Assembly: GCA_034440495.1 (NCBI GenBank)
Contig: JAWXCE010000003.1
Location: forward strand, 1-62,665
Length of the DNA: 62,665 nt
Direction: 5' to 3'
From: JAWXCE01 sp034440495
GTDB lineage: Bacteria > Pseudomonadota > Alphaproteobacteria > Rhizobiales > Rhodomicrobiaceae
A program made the translations under genes and the position numbers. The notes below the pieces were generated by a model. It did no database searches and was not told the DNA's origin. It saw nothing but the letters and a program-made list of their open reading frames with translations. How positions within the stretch are numbered: position 1 is the stretch's first letter; the number at the start of each line of letters is the position of its first letter. This document shows, one piece after another, positions 42,126-50,654 of the stretch.

Positions 42126-43204
42126 GCCGACAAACCCAGTTTACCGGAAAACTGAACGGCGTCGCCGTCATTGCGCGGGGCAAGCTCGCCAATCACATAA
42201 GCTGTTTCGCCGACCGCCCCGAACGCGGAAATCACATCGCCGCAGCGTTCCGCCGCCACGACCACCACCATCCCGACGCCGCAATTGAACGCGCGCAGCA
42301 TCTCGGCCTCCGCCACGCGGCCCTCACGCGCCAGCCAGCCGAACACGGCAGAAGCGGCGATGGCGGATAAATCCACCCGCGCCGCGAGCGATTTCGGCAA
42401 TACGCGCGGCAAATTCTCCGGCAATCCGCCGCCGGTGACGTGCGCAAGCGCCTTGATTGCTCCGGTTGCCCGCAACACGCCCAAAATTGATTTCACATAA
42501 ATCCGAGTCGGATCAAGCAGTGCTTTGCCGAGCGCGCGCTGGGGTGAGAATGGCGCGGGCGCATCCCAAGGCAGACGGGTTTGCGCCACGATTCGGCGGA
42601 CGAGCGAGAAGCCGTTGGAATGAACGCCGGACGAGGCGAGCGCGATCAGCACGTCACCCGCTGCGATATCGGAGCGCGGGAGCAGCGTTCCCCGCTCGGC
42701 GGCGCCAACGCAAAAACCGGCCAGATCGTAGTCCCGACCTGCGTAAAGGCCCGGCATCTCCGCCGTCTCGCCGCCGATCAGGGCGCATCCAGCCTGTCGG
42801 CATCCTTCCGCGATGCCCGCGACGACATCGCGCGCGGCAGCCACGTCGAGACGACCACTGGCGTAGTAATCAAGGAAAAACAGCGGTTCCGCGCCCTGCA
42901 CAACGACGTCGTTAACGCACATTGCTACAAGATCAATGCCGATGGTCGAATGTAGTCCGGTTTCGATGGCGATTTTGACCTTGGTGCCAACGCCATCGTT
43001 CGCGGCGACCAGTACCGGATCGACGAAACCCGCCGCCTTTAGGTCGAACAGCCCGCCGAAGCCGCCAAGCTCCGCGCCTGATCCGGGCCGTGCGGTGGAG
43101 GCGGCAAGCGGCTTGATCGCCTCGACAAGCGCCGCGCCCGCGTCAATGTCCACACCGGCGGAGCGGTAGTCGAGCGCTTGCGGCTCTGGCGCTTTGCTTG
43201 TCAT
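42122..43204 (-). CDS. purM: Phosphoribosylformylglycinamidine cyclo-ligase PurM
   Basis: 360 residues. It forms AIR from FGAM with ATP. Motifs: LDYRSAGVDIDAGAALVEAI, VAANDGVGTKVKIAIETGLH, IGIDLVAMCVNDVVVQGAEP, LIGGETAEMPGLYAGRDYDL, AHVTGGGLPENLPRVLP. First gene of purM-purN. The upstream neighbour is the divergent DUF2066 gene. Confidence 0.97.
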   Translation of the reverse strand: MTSKAPEPQALDYRSAGVDIDAGAALVEAIKPLAASTARPGSGAELGGFGGLFDLKAAGFVDPVLVAANDGVGTKVKIAIETGLHSTIGIDLVAMCVNDVVVQGAEPLFFLDYYASGRLDVAAARDVVAGIAEGCRQAGCALIGGETAEMPGLYAGRDYDLAGFCVGAAERGTLLPRSDIAAGDVLIALASSGVHSNGFSLVRRIVAQTRLPWDAPAPFSPQRALGKALLDPTRIYVKSILGVLRATGAIKALAHVTGGGLPENLPRVLPKSLAARVDLSAIAASAVFGWLAREGRVAEAEMLRAFNCGVGMVVVVAAERCGDVISAFGAVGETAYVIGELAPRNDGDAVQFSGKLGLSA

Positions 43205-43328
43205 GCTCGTTTTTTCCGAAATTCCGCCTTGATGTTTGCATACTGTTCAATGCAATCATCATTAGATTTTAAGCTTGAGGTTTTCAAGCGCCAACCGGAT
43301 TGTTCGCCGGTCTATCCAAGGAAACGCT

Positions 43329-44405
43329 GTGACGTTCAGAATTTATCTCGCGCTCTCTGCAATTCTCTTCGCCGCAGGCGCGCAGGCGCAAGGCGGGCAG
43401 GGGTCTCTGTTTACGGTCGCTAAGGTGTCCGTGCAGGCCGAGGCGCAGGATTCGGTGGAGGCCAAACAGCTCGCTATCGCCGAGGGGCAGAAAAAAGCGC
43501 TCAATACGCTGATGAAGCGGCTAACAGGCTTTCGTGCGCAAAACCGCCTGCCGCAACTGGATGACGCCGCTATCGAGCGCATGGTGGACGGCTTGCAGGT
43601 ACGCCAGGAACGCGCCTCGGGCACCGTGTACCTCGCCCAGCTTGATTACAATTTCCGCGCCGCCGCCGTGAAAGACGTTCTAAACCGTTTCGGAGTCGCC
43701 TTTATAACGGAGCGCGCGCCCGAGGTTCTGGTGCTCCCGGTTTATCTGGCGGGCGGCGTAATTCAGCCTGGCGAGAAGAACGCATGGTTGCAGGCGTGGT
43801 CACGGCTCGACCTCGCGAATGCGATCTCGCCCGTCAAACTCGTGCAGCCGCGCCCCGATCTCACCGCCGATGCGGCGCGCGCAGCCTCCACGTCGCCGCA
43901 AAGCCTGGAGGCGATAAACTATCAGTACCGTGCCGAGTATCTCGTGCTGGCGCTTGCTGAACTCGATGAACGCGGCGGACTGAAAGTGCGCCTGATTGGC
44001 CGCGACGCCGCCGGAGCGATCAGACTGGAGCGTAGCTTCAAATCTTACGGCGAGGAGCCTGAGGTCAACGCTCAAGCGGCCGCCCAGATCGCCTTGAATG
44101 TGTTCGAGGGCCGTTGGAAGCTGCGGCGGCTCGCCAGTCAGGGCGCGCTCGATGGCGGCTCGCAGGAACTGGCGCAGATCGATCTCAGCGCACAGTTCGC
44201 CGGGCTGAAGGAATGGCGCATTATCAAAGACCGGCTGGAGAAACTGCCCGGGGTGCAAAGCCTGGATATTAAAGCCGTTAATCCGCGCGGCGCAAGCATC
44301 ACCCTTGAGTTTCCCGGCGGCGCCGAACGCTTGGCGAAAACGGCGCTAAGTTACGGTCTCACGCTTGAGGGCGGCGAGGGCGCTTGGGTTTTGCGCTTGC
44401 AGTAA
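43329..44405 (+). CDS. DUF2066 secreted protein
   Basis: 358 residues from GTG 43329, with AAGGA about 7 bases upstream; the frame is open to 43275. The signal peptide is FRIYLALSAILFAAGAQA-QG. DUF2066 features follow: FTVAKVSVQAEAQDSVEAKQ, GQKKALNTLMKRLTGFRAQN, YNFRAAAVKDVLNRFGVAF. This family commonly precedes a CDP-alcohol phosphatidyltransferase and hdaA in alphaproteobacteria, as here. Predicted periplasmic, function unknown. Confidence 0.88.
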   Translation: MTFRIYLALSAILFAAGAQAQGGQGSLFTVAKVSVQAEAQDSVEAKQLAIAEGQKKALNTLMKRLTGFRAQNRLPQLDDAAIERMVDGLQVRQERASGTVYLAQLDYNFRAAAVKDVLNRFGVAFITERAPEVLVLPVYLAGGVIQPGEKNAWLQAWSRLDLANAISPVKLVQPRPDLTADAARAASTSPQSLEAINYQYRAEYLVLALAELDERGGLKVRLIGRDAAGAIRLERSFKSYGEEPEVNAQAAAQIALNVFEGRWKLRRLASQGALDGGSQELAQIDLSAQFAGLKEWRIIKDRLEKLPGVQSLDIKAVNPRGASITLEFPGGAERLAKTALSYGLTLEGGEGAWVLRLQ

Positions 44406-44428
44406 CTGACTGAAAGGTCGTTTCAGGC

Positions 44429-44977
44429 GTGTACCTGCCAAACATACTGACGATCCTGCGGCTCATTCTCACGCCCGTAATCGTGTGGCTGATCGTATCC
44501 GGGCGGCTCACCGAAGCGTTCGCCGGATGCCTGATCGCGGGCGTCACCGACGCGGCCGACGGCTTTCTGGCCCGGCGCTTTCACTGGCAATCGGCGCTCG
44601 GGTCGTACCTCGATCCCATTGCCGACAAATTCCTGCTGGTCAGCCTTTATGTCACGCTCGGCGTGATTGGGTATTTGCCTGCCTGGCTCGCCATCGCCGT
44701 CGTCAGCCGCGATATTCTGATTGTCGGCGCGGTGCTCCTTTCCTGGTTGATGGGGATGCCCATGAAGATGCGTCCGCTTCCGCTGAGCAAGATAAACACA
44801 GGCGCGCAGGTCGCCTTCGCGCTGATCGTGCTGGCCGAAGCCGCGTTCTCGCCCGGTCTCAAGCCGTGGCTGTTTTACGGCGCGTGGATTGTAGGCGCCC
44901 TCACTCTCGTCACAGCAACGCATTATGTGATATTATGGCTAAAGCACATGGCGAGCGCTCCGGAGCAACATGGTTGA
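44429..44977 (+). CDS. CDP-alcohol phosphatidyltransferase
   Basis: 182 residues from GTG 44429. The family signature D-G-x2-A-R-x8-G-x3-D-x3-D is complete in DAADGFLARRFHWQSALGSY with LDPIADK. Several membrane segments are visible (ILTILRLILTPVIVWLIVSG; FLLVSLYVTLGVIGYLPAWL; ILIVGAVLLSWLMG). It probably makes phosphatidylglycerophosphate or cardiolipin at the inner membrane; it is shorter and more diverged than canonical PgsA, so the substrate is left open. It overlaps hdaA by 8 bases. Confidence 0.88.
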   Translation: MYLPNILTILRLILTPVIVWLIVSGRLTEAFAGCLIAGVTDAADGFLARRFHWQSALGSYLDPIADKFLLVSLYVTLGVIGYLPAWLAIAVVSRDILIVGAVLLSWLMGMPMKMRPLPLSKINTGAQVAFALIVLAEAAFSPGLKPWLFYGAWIVGALTLVTATHYVILWLKHMASAPEQHG

Positions 44978-45644
44978 GCAACTGGTTTTAGGCTTGCCGG
45001 TGACGACCTCTTTAGAAGCGGAAGATTTTCTTGTAAGCGAGTGTAACTCCACCGCCGCACGTCTCATTCATGAATGGCCAAAGTGGCCCGGTCGCGCTTG
45101 CGTCATCTCTGGGCCGCAGGGCAGTGGAAAAAGCCATCTCGCGCAGGTCTGGAGCGCTAAAGCGGGTGCGAGAATGGTGACGGGCGCCGACATTACGGGC
45201 AACCAGATCGATTCTCGGCATGTAGTGGTCGAGGATGTCGATCGCGGTGGATTTGACGAGCGCAGCTTTTTCCACCTGCTCAACATGTCGCGGGAAACCG
45301 GCTTCTATGTGCTGCTCACGGCGCGCACGCCGCCCGGCGAGTGGAGCGTGGTGCTGCCTGATCTGCGTTCCCGCTTCCGGTCGCTGACTGTCGCCGCGAT
45401 TGGCGCGCCCGATGACGGGCTTCTGCGGCTGCTGCTGGTAAAACATTTCGCCGACCGCCAGCTTGCCGTGCAACCCGATGTCGTCGACTATCTGCTGAAA
45501 CGCATGGAGCGCAGCGCCGCCGCCGCCGGAGAAATACCAGCGCTTCTTGACAAAGCGGCGATGTCGCATCAGCGGCGCATCACCCGCGCGCTGGCACGGG
45601 ATGTGCTAGGCGGACAGTTCGACGCCGCAGCGGCTGACGCTTAA
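44970..45644 (+). CDS. hdaA: DnaA-related replication regulator HdaA
   Basis: 224 residues. A DnaA AAA+ module without the DNA-binding domain: LVLGLPVTTSLEAEDFLVSE, Walker A (CVISGPQGSGKSHLAQVWSA), VVVEDVDRGGFDERSFFHLL, sensor I TARTPPGEWSV, and PDLRSRFRSL. HdaA works with the DNA clamp to hydrolyse DnaA-bound ATP and prevent over-initiation. The N-terminal QLVLGLP resembles the clamp-binding motif. It is coupled to the phosphatidyltransferase. Confidence 0.92.
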   Translation: MVEQLVLGLPVTTSLEAEDFLVSECNSTAARLIHEWPKWPGRACVISGPQGSGKSHLAQVWSAKAGARMVTGADITGNQIDSRHVVVEDVDRGGFDERSFFHLLNMSRETGFYVLLTARTPPGEWSVVLPDLRSRFRSLTVAAIGAPDDGLLRLLLVKHFADRQLAVQPDVVDYLLKRMERSAAAAGEIPALLDKAAMSHQRRITRALARDVLGGQFDAAAADA

Positions 45645-45662
45645 GGCGGCTTGTGGCGGATT

Positions 45663-45690
45663 TATAATGTTGTCATGATAACGTGACAAC
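45663..45690 (+). promoter_or_regulatory. Probable ppk promoter -10 with adjoining inverted repeat
   Basis: TATAAT at 45663-45668 is followed at once by GTTGTCA (45669-45675), 8 bases, and TGACAAC (45684-45690), a perfect 7-bp inverted repeat at the likely transcription start. This could be an operator for a repressor of ppk. It does not fit a Pho box well. Confidence 0.45.
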
Positions 45691-45751
45691 TCGGATCCCG
45701 TAGTCACATCCACATTTGCGGCTTTCGTGCATTTTGAACGAGGTTATTCCC

Positions 45752-47941
45752 ATGGGCGTCGCGCACAAGCTTGCTGAAAAATCTGTAAAAGAGACAAAGG
45801 TCAAACCGCCGCGCTATTTTAACCGCGAGTTGTCCTGGCTGAATTTCAACGGGCGGGTGCTGGAAGAAGCGGGGAACGCCAGTTATCCGCTGCTGGAAAG
45901 ATTGCGTTTTCTGTCGATTTCAGGCTCCAACCTCGATGAATTTTACATGATCCGGATCGGTGAAATCCGGGATCACGCTGCCGAAGGCGATGAAGAGCGC
46001 ACGCCCGATGGCCTAAGCCCGGCCGAGTTGCTGGCCAAGGTTGGCGCCGCTGTGTACGCCATGCTCGAAAAGCAGCAAAGCGTCTGGGTTAAATTGCGCG
46101 CCGAACTCGATCAGGCTGGCATCAAAGTGACGCCACCGGAAACTCTGACAGCGGATGAACTGACATGGCTTGAGGGTTACTTTCATGAGGTGTTTCCAGA
46201 GCCGAAGCCAATAGCCGTCGATAACGAGCACGATCTGCCGTTCATTCCGAACAAGGGATTTGTGCTTGGCGTCGAGTGCGAAAGCGAGACGCCGGGCGCG
46301 CCCGCCCGCATCCAGGCTATTTTACCGGTGCCGCTCGACATTCCGCGCTTCATCCCCGTTCCATCCAATGGGAAACTAACTGTCGGCGGCCACCCGGTGC
46401 TGCGCTTTCTGCGCATCGAGGATATCGTTGCATTCTACGCCGACCGCTATTTTCCCGGCTTCAAAATCATCAGCAAAGGGCTGTTCCGCGTGCTACGCGA
46501 CAGCGACCTCGATCTTGAGGAGAAGGCCGAGGACGCTTTGCTGACCATCAAGAAGCGGGTGGAGGACGCGCTCAAACGGCGTCCTGAGGGGCCATATATT
46601 CGTCTCGACATGGAGCCGACCATTTCCGTGTCGCTGCGTGAATTCATGCTGCGCAGGCTGGGCGTGGGGCATGGGCAGGCCTTCGTCAAACGCGAATTCA
46701 TGGGCATTGCCGACCTGTCCAAACTGATTGTGTCCGAGAGGAAAGACCTGCAATTTCCGCCGTATGAGGGCCGTTTTCCGGAGCGGGTGCGCGAGCACAA
46801 CGGCGATTGCTTTGCCGCCATCAAGGAAAAAGATTTTGTGGTGCATCACCCTTACGAAAGCTTCGACGTGGTGCTGCAATTTCTGAAACAGGCGGCGAAC
46901 GATCCCGCTGTCGATATCATCAAATGGACGTTGTACCGCACTAGCAAAACCGATCTGGGCATCGTGCGCGCGCTGACGGACGCCGCCAAAGCCAAAAAGG
47001 AAGTTACCGCGTTCATCGAAATCAAGGCGCGTTTTGACGAGGAACTGAACTTGCGCCTTGCGGACGAATTGCAGGCGGCGGGTGTGCGGGTGGAGTATGG
47101 CTTCGATGAGCTGAAAACGCACGCCAAGCTTGGCCTGATCGGACGCTGGGAAGGTGGCAAACGCGCCATTTACTGTCACCTTGGCACCGGCAACTATCAC
47201 CCGCAGACAGCCAAGATTTACACCGACCTATCGTTCTTTACGGCCGACGACGCGATTTGCCGCGATGTGGCGCGGGTTTTCGGCGCGCTGAACGACCGCC
47301 GCATTCCGTCTGCGCTCACGACGCTTGCAAATTCGCCGCATGGCATTCGCGCCCGCATCATGCAGCATATCGACGAGGAAATTATTTACGCCAAAGAGGG
47401 GCGTCCGGCTGCGATCTGGATGAAGATGAATGCCCTGGTCGATCTGGCCGTAATCGACAAGCTTTATGAGGCCAGCAACGCAGGCGTAGCGATAAAGCTG
47501 GTCGTGCGCGGCATGTGCTCGCTTGTGCCGGGCGTTAAAGGCCAATCTGAGAACATTGAAATCAAAAGCGTCATTGGTCGCTTTCTGGAGCACAGCCGCA
47601 TTTACTGCTTCGGCAATGGGCGCGGGCTTCCCTCCAACGAGGCGCACGTATATTTCAGTTCAGCCGACTTGATGCAGCGCAACCTCGACCGGCGCGTGGA
47701 GGTTATGGTTCCTCTCACCAACGACACGGTGCATGAACAGGTTCTGGAGCAGATCATGGTTGCAATGCTAAAGGATAATGAGCAAAGCTGGACCATCTTG
47801 CCAGACGGCGGGTCGGTACGTGTGAAAGCGGTCGATGGCGAGCAAAGTTTCAACGCGCATCATTACTTTATGAGTAATCCCAGCCTGTCAGGGCGCGGCG
47901 AATCGGTGAAAGCGAGCGCTCCGCCGGACTTACAATGGTGA
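45752..47941 (+). CDS. ppk: Polyphosphate kinase
   Basis: 729 residues from ATG 45752; the frame is open to 45716. It makes polyphosphate from ATP. Motifs: FNRELSWLNFNGRVLEEAGN (N-terminal domain), SNLDEFYMIRIGEIRDHA, the middle domain VHHPYESFDVVLQFLKQAAN, and the catalytic region ALTDAAKAKKEVTAFIEIKA with the phospho-His loop CHLGTGNYHPQTAKIYTDLS. Followed 36 bases later by ppx, so synthesis and breakdown of polyphosphate are co-encoded. Confidence 0.97.
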   Translation: MGVAHKLAEKSVKETKVKPPRYFNRELSWLNFNGRVLEEAGNASYPLLERLRFLSISGSNLDEFYMIRIGEIRDHAAEGDEERTPDGLSPAELLAKVGAAVYAMLEKQQSVWVKLRAELDQAGIKVTPPETLTADELTWLEGYFHEVFPEPKPIAVDNEHDLPFIPNKGFVLGVECESETPGAPARIQAILPVPLDIPRFIPVPSNGKLTVGGHPVLRFLRIEDIVAFYADRYFPGFKIISKGLFRVLRDSDLDLEEKAEDALLTIKKRVEDALKRRPEGPYIRLDMEPTISVSLREFMLRRLGVGHGQAFVKREFMGIADLSKLIVSERKDLQFPPYEGRFPERVREHNGDCFAAIKEKDFVVHHPYESFDVVLQFLKQAANDPAVDIIKWTLYRTSKTDLGIVRALTDAAKAKKEVTAFIEIKARFDEELNLRLADELQAAGVRVEYGFDELKTHAKLGLIGRWEGGKRAIYCHLGTGNYHPQTAKIYTDLSFFTADDAICRDVARVFGALNDRRIPSALTTLANSPHGIRARIMQHIDEEIIYAKEGRPAAIWMKMNALVDLAVIDKLYEASNAGVAIKLVVRGMCSLVPGVKGQSENIEIKSVIGRFLEHSRIYCFGNGRGLPSNEAHVYFSSADLMQRNLDRRVEVMVPLTNDTVHEQVLEQIMVAMLKDNEQSWTILPDGGSVRVKAVDGEQSFNAHHYFMSNPSLSGRGESVKASAPPDLQW

Positions 47942-47977
47942 TCGTATGATTGAGACGAAATATAAAAACGGGCGAGT

Positions 47978-49558
47978 TTGACTGTGAACCGGCTCGCTTC
48001 CTCAAAGCTAACCTACGATCCCGTCGCTGTTGTCGATATTGGCTCCAACTCCATCCGTCTTCTCATTTATGAGGCTCCAGCGAGGAGCCTCACGCCAATT
48101 TTTAATGAGAAAGTGCTTTGCGGCCTTGGCCGTCGTCTCGCCACGACACGGCGGCTTGAACTCGCGCCGATGGAGCGCGCGTTTGCAGCGCTGCGCCGTT
48201 TCCGCCGCATCATCGAGCAGACGGGAGCCCGCAGCGTTCATGTTATCGCGACCGCGGCGGCGCGCGACGCTGAAAATGGCGCCGAGTTCATCGCCAAGGC
48301 GCAGAAGATGATCGGCGCCGATATCCGCGTCCTCAACGGCGAGGAAGAGGCCGAACTGGCGGCGGCCGGTATCGCGGCCGGCTTTCTCGACGCAAATGGC
48401 GTCGCCGGGGATCTCGGCGGAGGTAGCCTGGAATTGGTGGACATCGCTGATGGCAAAGTGCGCAACGCCCAGTCGGTGCAGCTTGGTGCCCTGGCGCTCA
48501 TCGACAAGTCAGCGGGCAGTCTGGTCAAAGCGCGGGAATTTATTGACCGCGATCTGCAAACCATTCCGTGGCTCAACGCCGGGACGGGGCGGCCTTTTTA
48601 TCCCATAGGCGGCGCCTGGCGCACCATCGCCCGCATTCACATGCACATGACCGGATATCCGTTGAGCGTCGTCCACGCCTACGCCATGACGCCGGACGAC
48701 GTGACGCAAGTTTCGAATGCTTTCACAACGCGGCACACATCGGCGGTTGAAAAGCTCATCGCGGCAACGGGCGAACGGGCGGAAACGTTGCCTTTCGCGG
48801 CGCTCGTCATGAAGCGCGTTGTGGATAGGCTTCAGTCTTCGGAAGTGCAGCTATCTGCGTTCGGCGTGCGCGAGGGACTGATTTACCGCATGTTAAGCGA
48901 GCGCGAACGCGAGCGCGATCCACTCATCGCCGCGTGCGAGGACATGGCGCAACTGCGCTCCCGCTCGCTGGAGCATGCGCGCGAGCTGTGTCGCTGGACG
49001 GACAGTCTGTTTCGCAAGCCAGGGCCCAAAGAAACGGATGAGGAGCGGCGCCTGCGTCATGCTGCGTGCCTGCTATCGGACATCGCTTGGCGTGCGCACC
49101 CCGATTATCGCGGCGAGCAATCTATGAGCTTTGTCGCACAGTCATCGTTTGTCGGCATCGACCACCCTGGGCGCGCGTTTCTGGCGCTCACTGTTTACCA
49201 TCGTCACGAGAAAGGGCTGAAAGGCGACATGACGCCCCAGCTTAAGCGTCTGGCGGGAAGCCGGTGGATCAAACGGGCGCAGATTATTGGCGCCGCCGTG
49301 CGTACCGCCCATATTCTATCAGCGGGCATGGCGGGCGTCATTCCGCACACCTCTATCGGCTATGACGAGAACAAGCTTGTGCTGCAACTACCCTCGAAAC
49401 TTGCGCCCCTCGACGGGGAGCGGCTGCAACGGCGATTGCGGGGCCTTGCGCATTTGCTGAACTGTCAGCCAGAAATCCGTATCAGCGCCAAGTTCGACGC
49501 CGCTCGCGCCATCATGCGGGCCATATCGAGGCGCACTCCAGAACCCGCGCCTGAATAA
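47978..49558 (+). CDS. ppx: Exopolyphosphatase Ppx/GppA
   Basis: 526 residues; TTG 47978 or GTG 47984 start. The ASKHA phosphate-binding motifs are VAVVDIGSNSIRLLIYE, IRVLNGEEEAELAAAGIAAG and GVAGDLGGGSLELVDI; the C-terminal HD-like part contains RLRHAACLLSDIAWRAHPDY. It releases phosphate from polyphosphate or converts pppGpp. Paired with ppk. The downstream gap carries two palindromic elements. Confidence 0.95.
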   Translation: MTVNRLASSKLTYDPVAVVDIGSNSIRLLIYEAPARSLTPIFNEKVLCGLGRRLATTRRLELAPMERAFAALRRFRRIIEQTGARSVHVIATAAARDAENGAEFIAKAQKMIGADIRVLNGEEEAELAAAGIAAGFLDANGVAGDLGGGSLELVDIADGKVRNAQSVQLGALALIDKSAGSLVKAREFIDRDLQTIPWLNAGTGRPFYPIGGAWRTIARIHMHMTGYPLSVVHAYAMTPDDVTQVSNAFTTRHTSAVEKLIAATGERAETLPFAALVMKRVVDRLQSSEVQLSAFGVREGLIYRMLSERERERDPLIAACEDMAQLRSRSLEHARELCRWTDSLFRKPGPKETDEERRLRHAACLLSDIAWRAHPDYRGEQSMSFVAQSSFVGIDHPGRAFLALTVYHRHEKGLKGDMTPQLKRLAGSRWIKRAQIIGAAVRTAHILSAGMAGVIPHTSIGYDENKLVLQLPSKLAPLDGERLQRRLRGLAHLLNCQPEIRISAKFDAARAIMRAISRRTPEPAPE

Positions 49559-49565
49559 GGACTCT

Positions 49566-49616
49566 CTAGACCCGATCCTGATTTGATTGAATCAATCAAA
49601 TCAGGATCGGGTCTAG
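49566..49616. repeat. 51-nt perfect palindrome (25-bp arms, 1-nt spacer)
   Basis: Left arm 49566-49590 and right arm 49592-49616 are exact reverse complements around a single A. The ends are CTAGACCCGATCC and GGATCGGGTCTAG. It starts 7 bases after the ppx stop. No T-run follows, so it is not a typical terminator, though the RNA hairpin could still protect or end the ppk-ppx transcript. It may also be a dispersed palindromic element. Confidence 0.9.
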
Positions 49617-49626
49617 CTTAATAAAT

Positions 49627-49675
49627 AGAGCCGTTCTCGTCCGAAAACCACTTAACACTTTTCGGGAACGGCTCT
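49627..49675. repeat. Rhizobiales-type dispersed palindromic repeat
   Basis: Inverted repeat AGAGCCGTTC...GAACGGCTCT with an inner CCGAAAA / TTTTCGG stem. The core (CCGAAAACC..CTT..CACTTTTCGGG) resembles the intergenic palindrome that occurs in many copies in Rhizobiales genomes. It immediately follows the 51-nt palindrome. Family assignment is from memory of the motif. Confidence 0.6.
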
Positions 49676-49734
49676 AGCTTTTACAAATTTAAGAAAACGT
49701 GCGCTATCAAACTGGCGCAGCATCGTAGCAGGAC

Positions 49735-50625
49735 ATGGACAAAGACCTTTACACAATTTTAGGGCTGAAGCGCGCGGCGAGCGATGACGAGATTCGTCAG
49801 GCTTATCGCAAGTTGGCCAAGCAGCACCATCCGGACAAAAACCCCGGCGACAAGGCGGCTGAGGAGAAATTCAAAAAAATCTCCGCTGCTTTCGCGATTC
49901 TGGGCAGCCCGGAAAAGCGCAAACGCTATGATGCGGGTGAAATCGACGAAACCGGGCAGGCGCGGCAGGCTTACGCCGATCCCGGTTATGGCGGCGGGAG
50001 CGGGCCATATGAGGATTACGCCGATATTTTTGGCGAGGTGTTCGGGCGCACGCGCGGCGGAGCTGGCGGTGGCCGCTTCCAGATGCGCGGCATGGATTTC
50101 CGCTATACGCTGGAGGTCGATTTTCTGGAAGCGGTGAACGGCCTCAAAAAGCGGGTGAAGTTGCCAGAGGGCGACGAACTTGATGTGACGGTGCCTGCGG
50201 GCGTCGATACGGGCTACACGCTGCGGCTAAAAGGCAAGGGCGAGCCGGGCGTTGGTGGCGGGCCTGTCGGCGACGCGCTGATCGAGTTGAAAGTGCGCCT
50301 GCACCCGTATTTCGAGCGCCAAGGCGACGACATCCATCTTGAGCTGCCGGTCACGCTTTACGAGGCGGTGCTCGGCGCGAAAGTCGAGGCGCCTACCATA
50401 ACCGGCCGGGTGACCCTGACGATCCCCAAAGGCGCGACCACTGGGCAGACGCTGCGGCTGCGGGGCAAGGGCGCTCCAAACCTGCAAACCAAAATCGCTG
50501 GCGACCAGCTCGTGAAGCTGAAAATCGCCATGCCTATGAAGGTCGATGACGCACTGGCGGAGTTTTTGGAGCAATGGCGCGATGGCAACGAATACGATCC
50601 GCGCACCAAGCTGCGTGACGCATAA
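49735..50625 (+). CDS. DnaJ/CbpA-type co-chaperone
   Basis: 296 residues. The N-terminal J domain has the HPD motif (AYRKLAKQHHPDKNPGDKA). There is a short Gly-rich linker (YGGGSGPYEDYADIFGEVFG), no zinc-finger region, and DnaJ C-terminal beta domains (LKKRVKLPEGDELDVTVPAG; GRVTLTIPKGATTGQTLRLR). It stimulates DnaK; the CbpA-like layout fits a general or nucleoid-associated class II J protein. Monocistronic. Confidence 0.93.
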   Translation: MDKDLYTILGLKRAASDDEIRQAYRKLAKQHHPDKNPGDKAAEEKFKKISAAFAILGSPEKRKRYDAGEIDETGQARQAYADPGYGGGSGPYEDYADIFGEVFGRTRGGAGGGRFQMRGMDFRYTLEVDFLEAVNGLKKRVKLPEGDELDVTVPAGVDTGYTLRLKGKGEPGVGGGPVGDALIELKVRLHPYFERQGDDIHLELPVTLYEAVLGAKVEAPTITGRVTLTIPKGATTGQTLRLRGKGAPNLQTKIAGDQLVKLKIAMPMKVDDALAEFLEQWRDGNEYDPRTKLRDA

Positions 50626-50654
50626 GGTAGGCCATCCTCACCCGGTTGTGCCGA

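Noticed and set aside
41253..42155. Plus-strand open frame of 300 codons across purN
   Set aside because: Only its first ~70 codons are meaningful (the second half of the frameshifted PepSY-like gene); the rest is antisense of purN.
49665..49690. GGAAC inside the Rhizobiales-type repeat as an EcfG promoter for dnaJ
   Set aside because: No CGTT or GTT at the right spacing.
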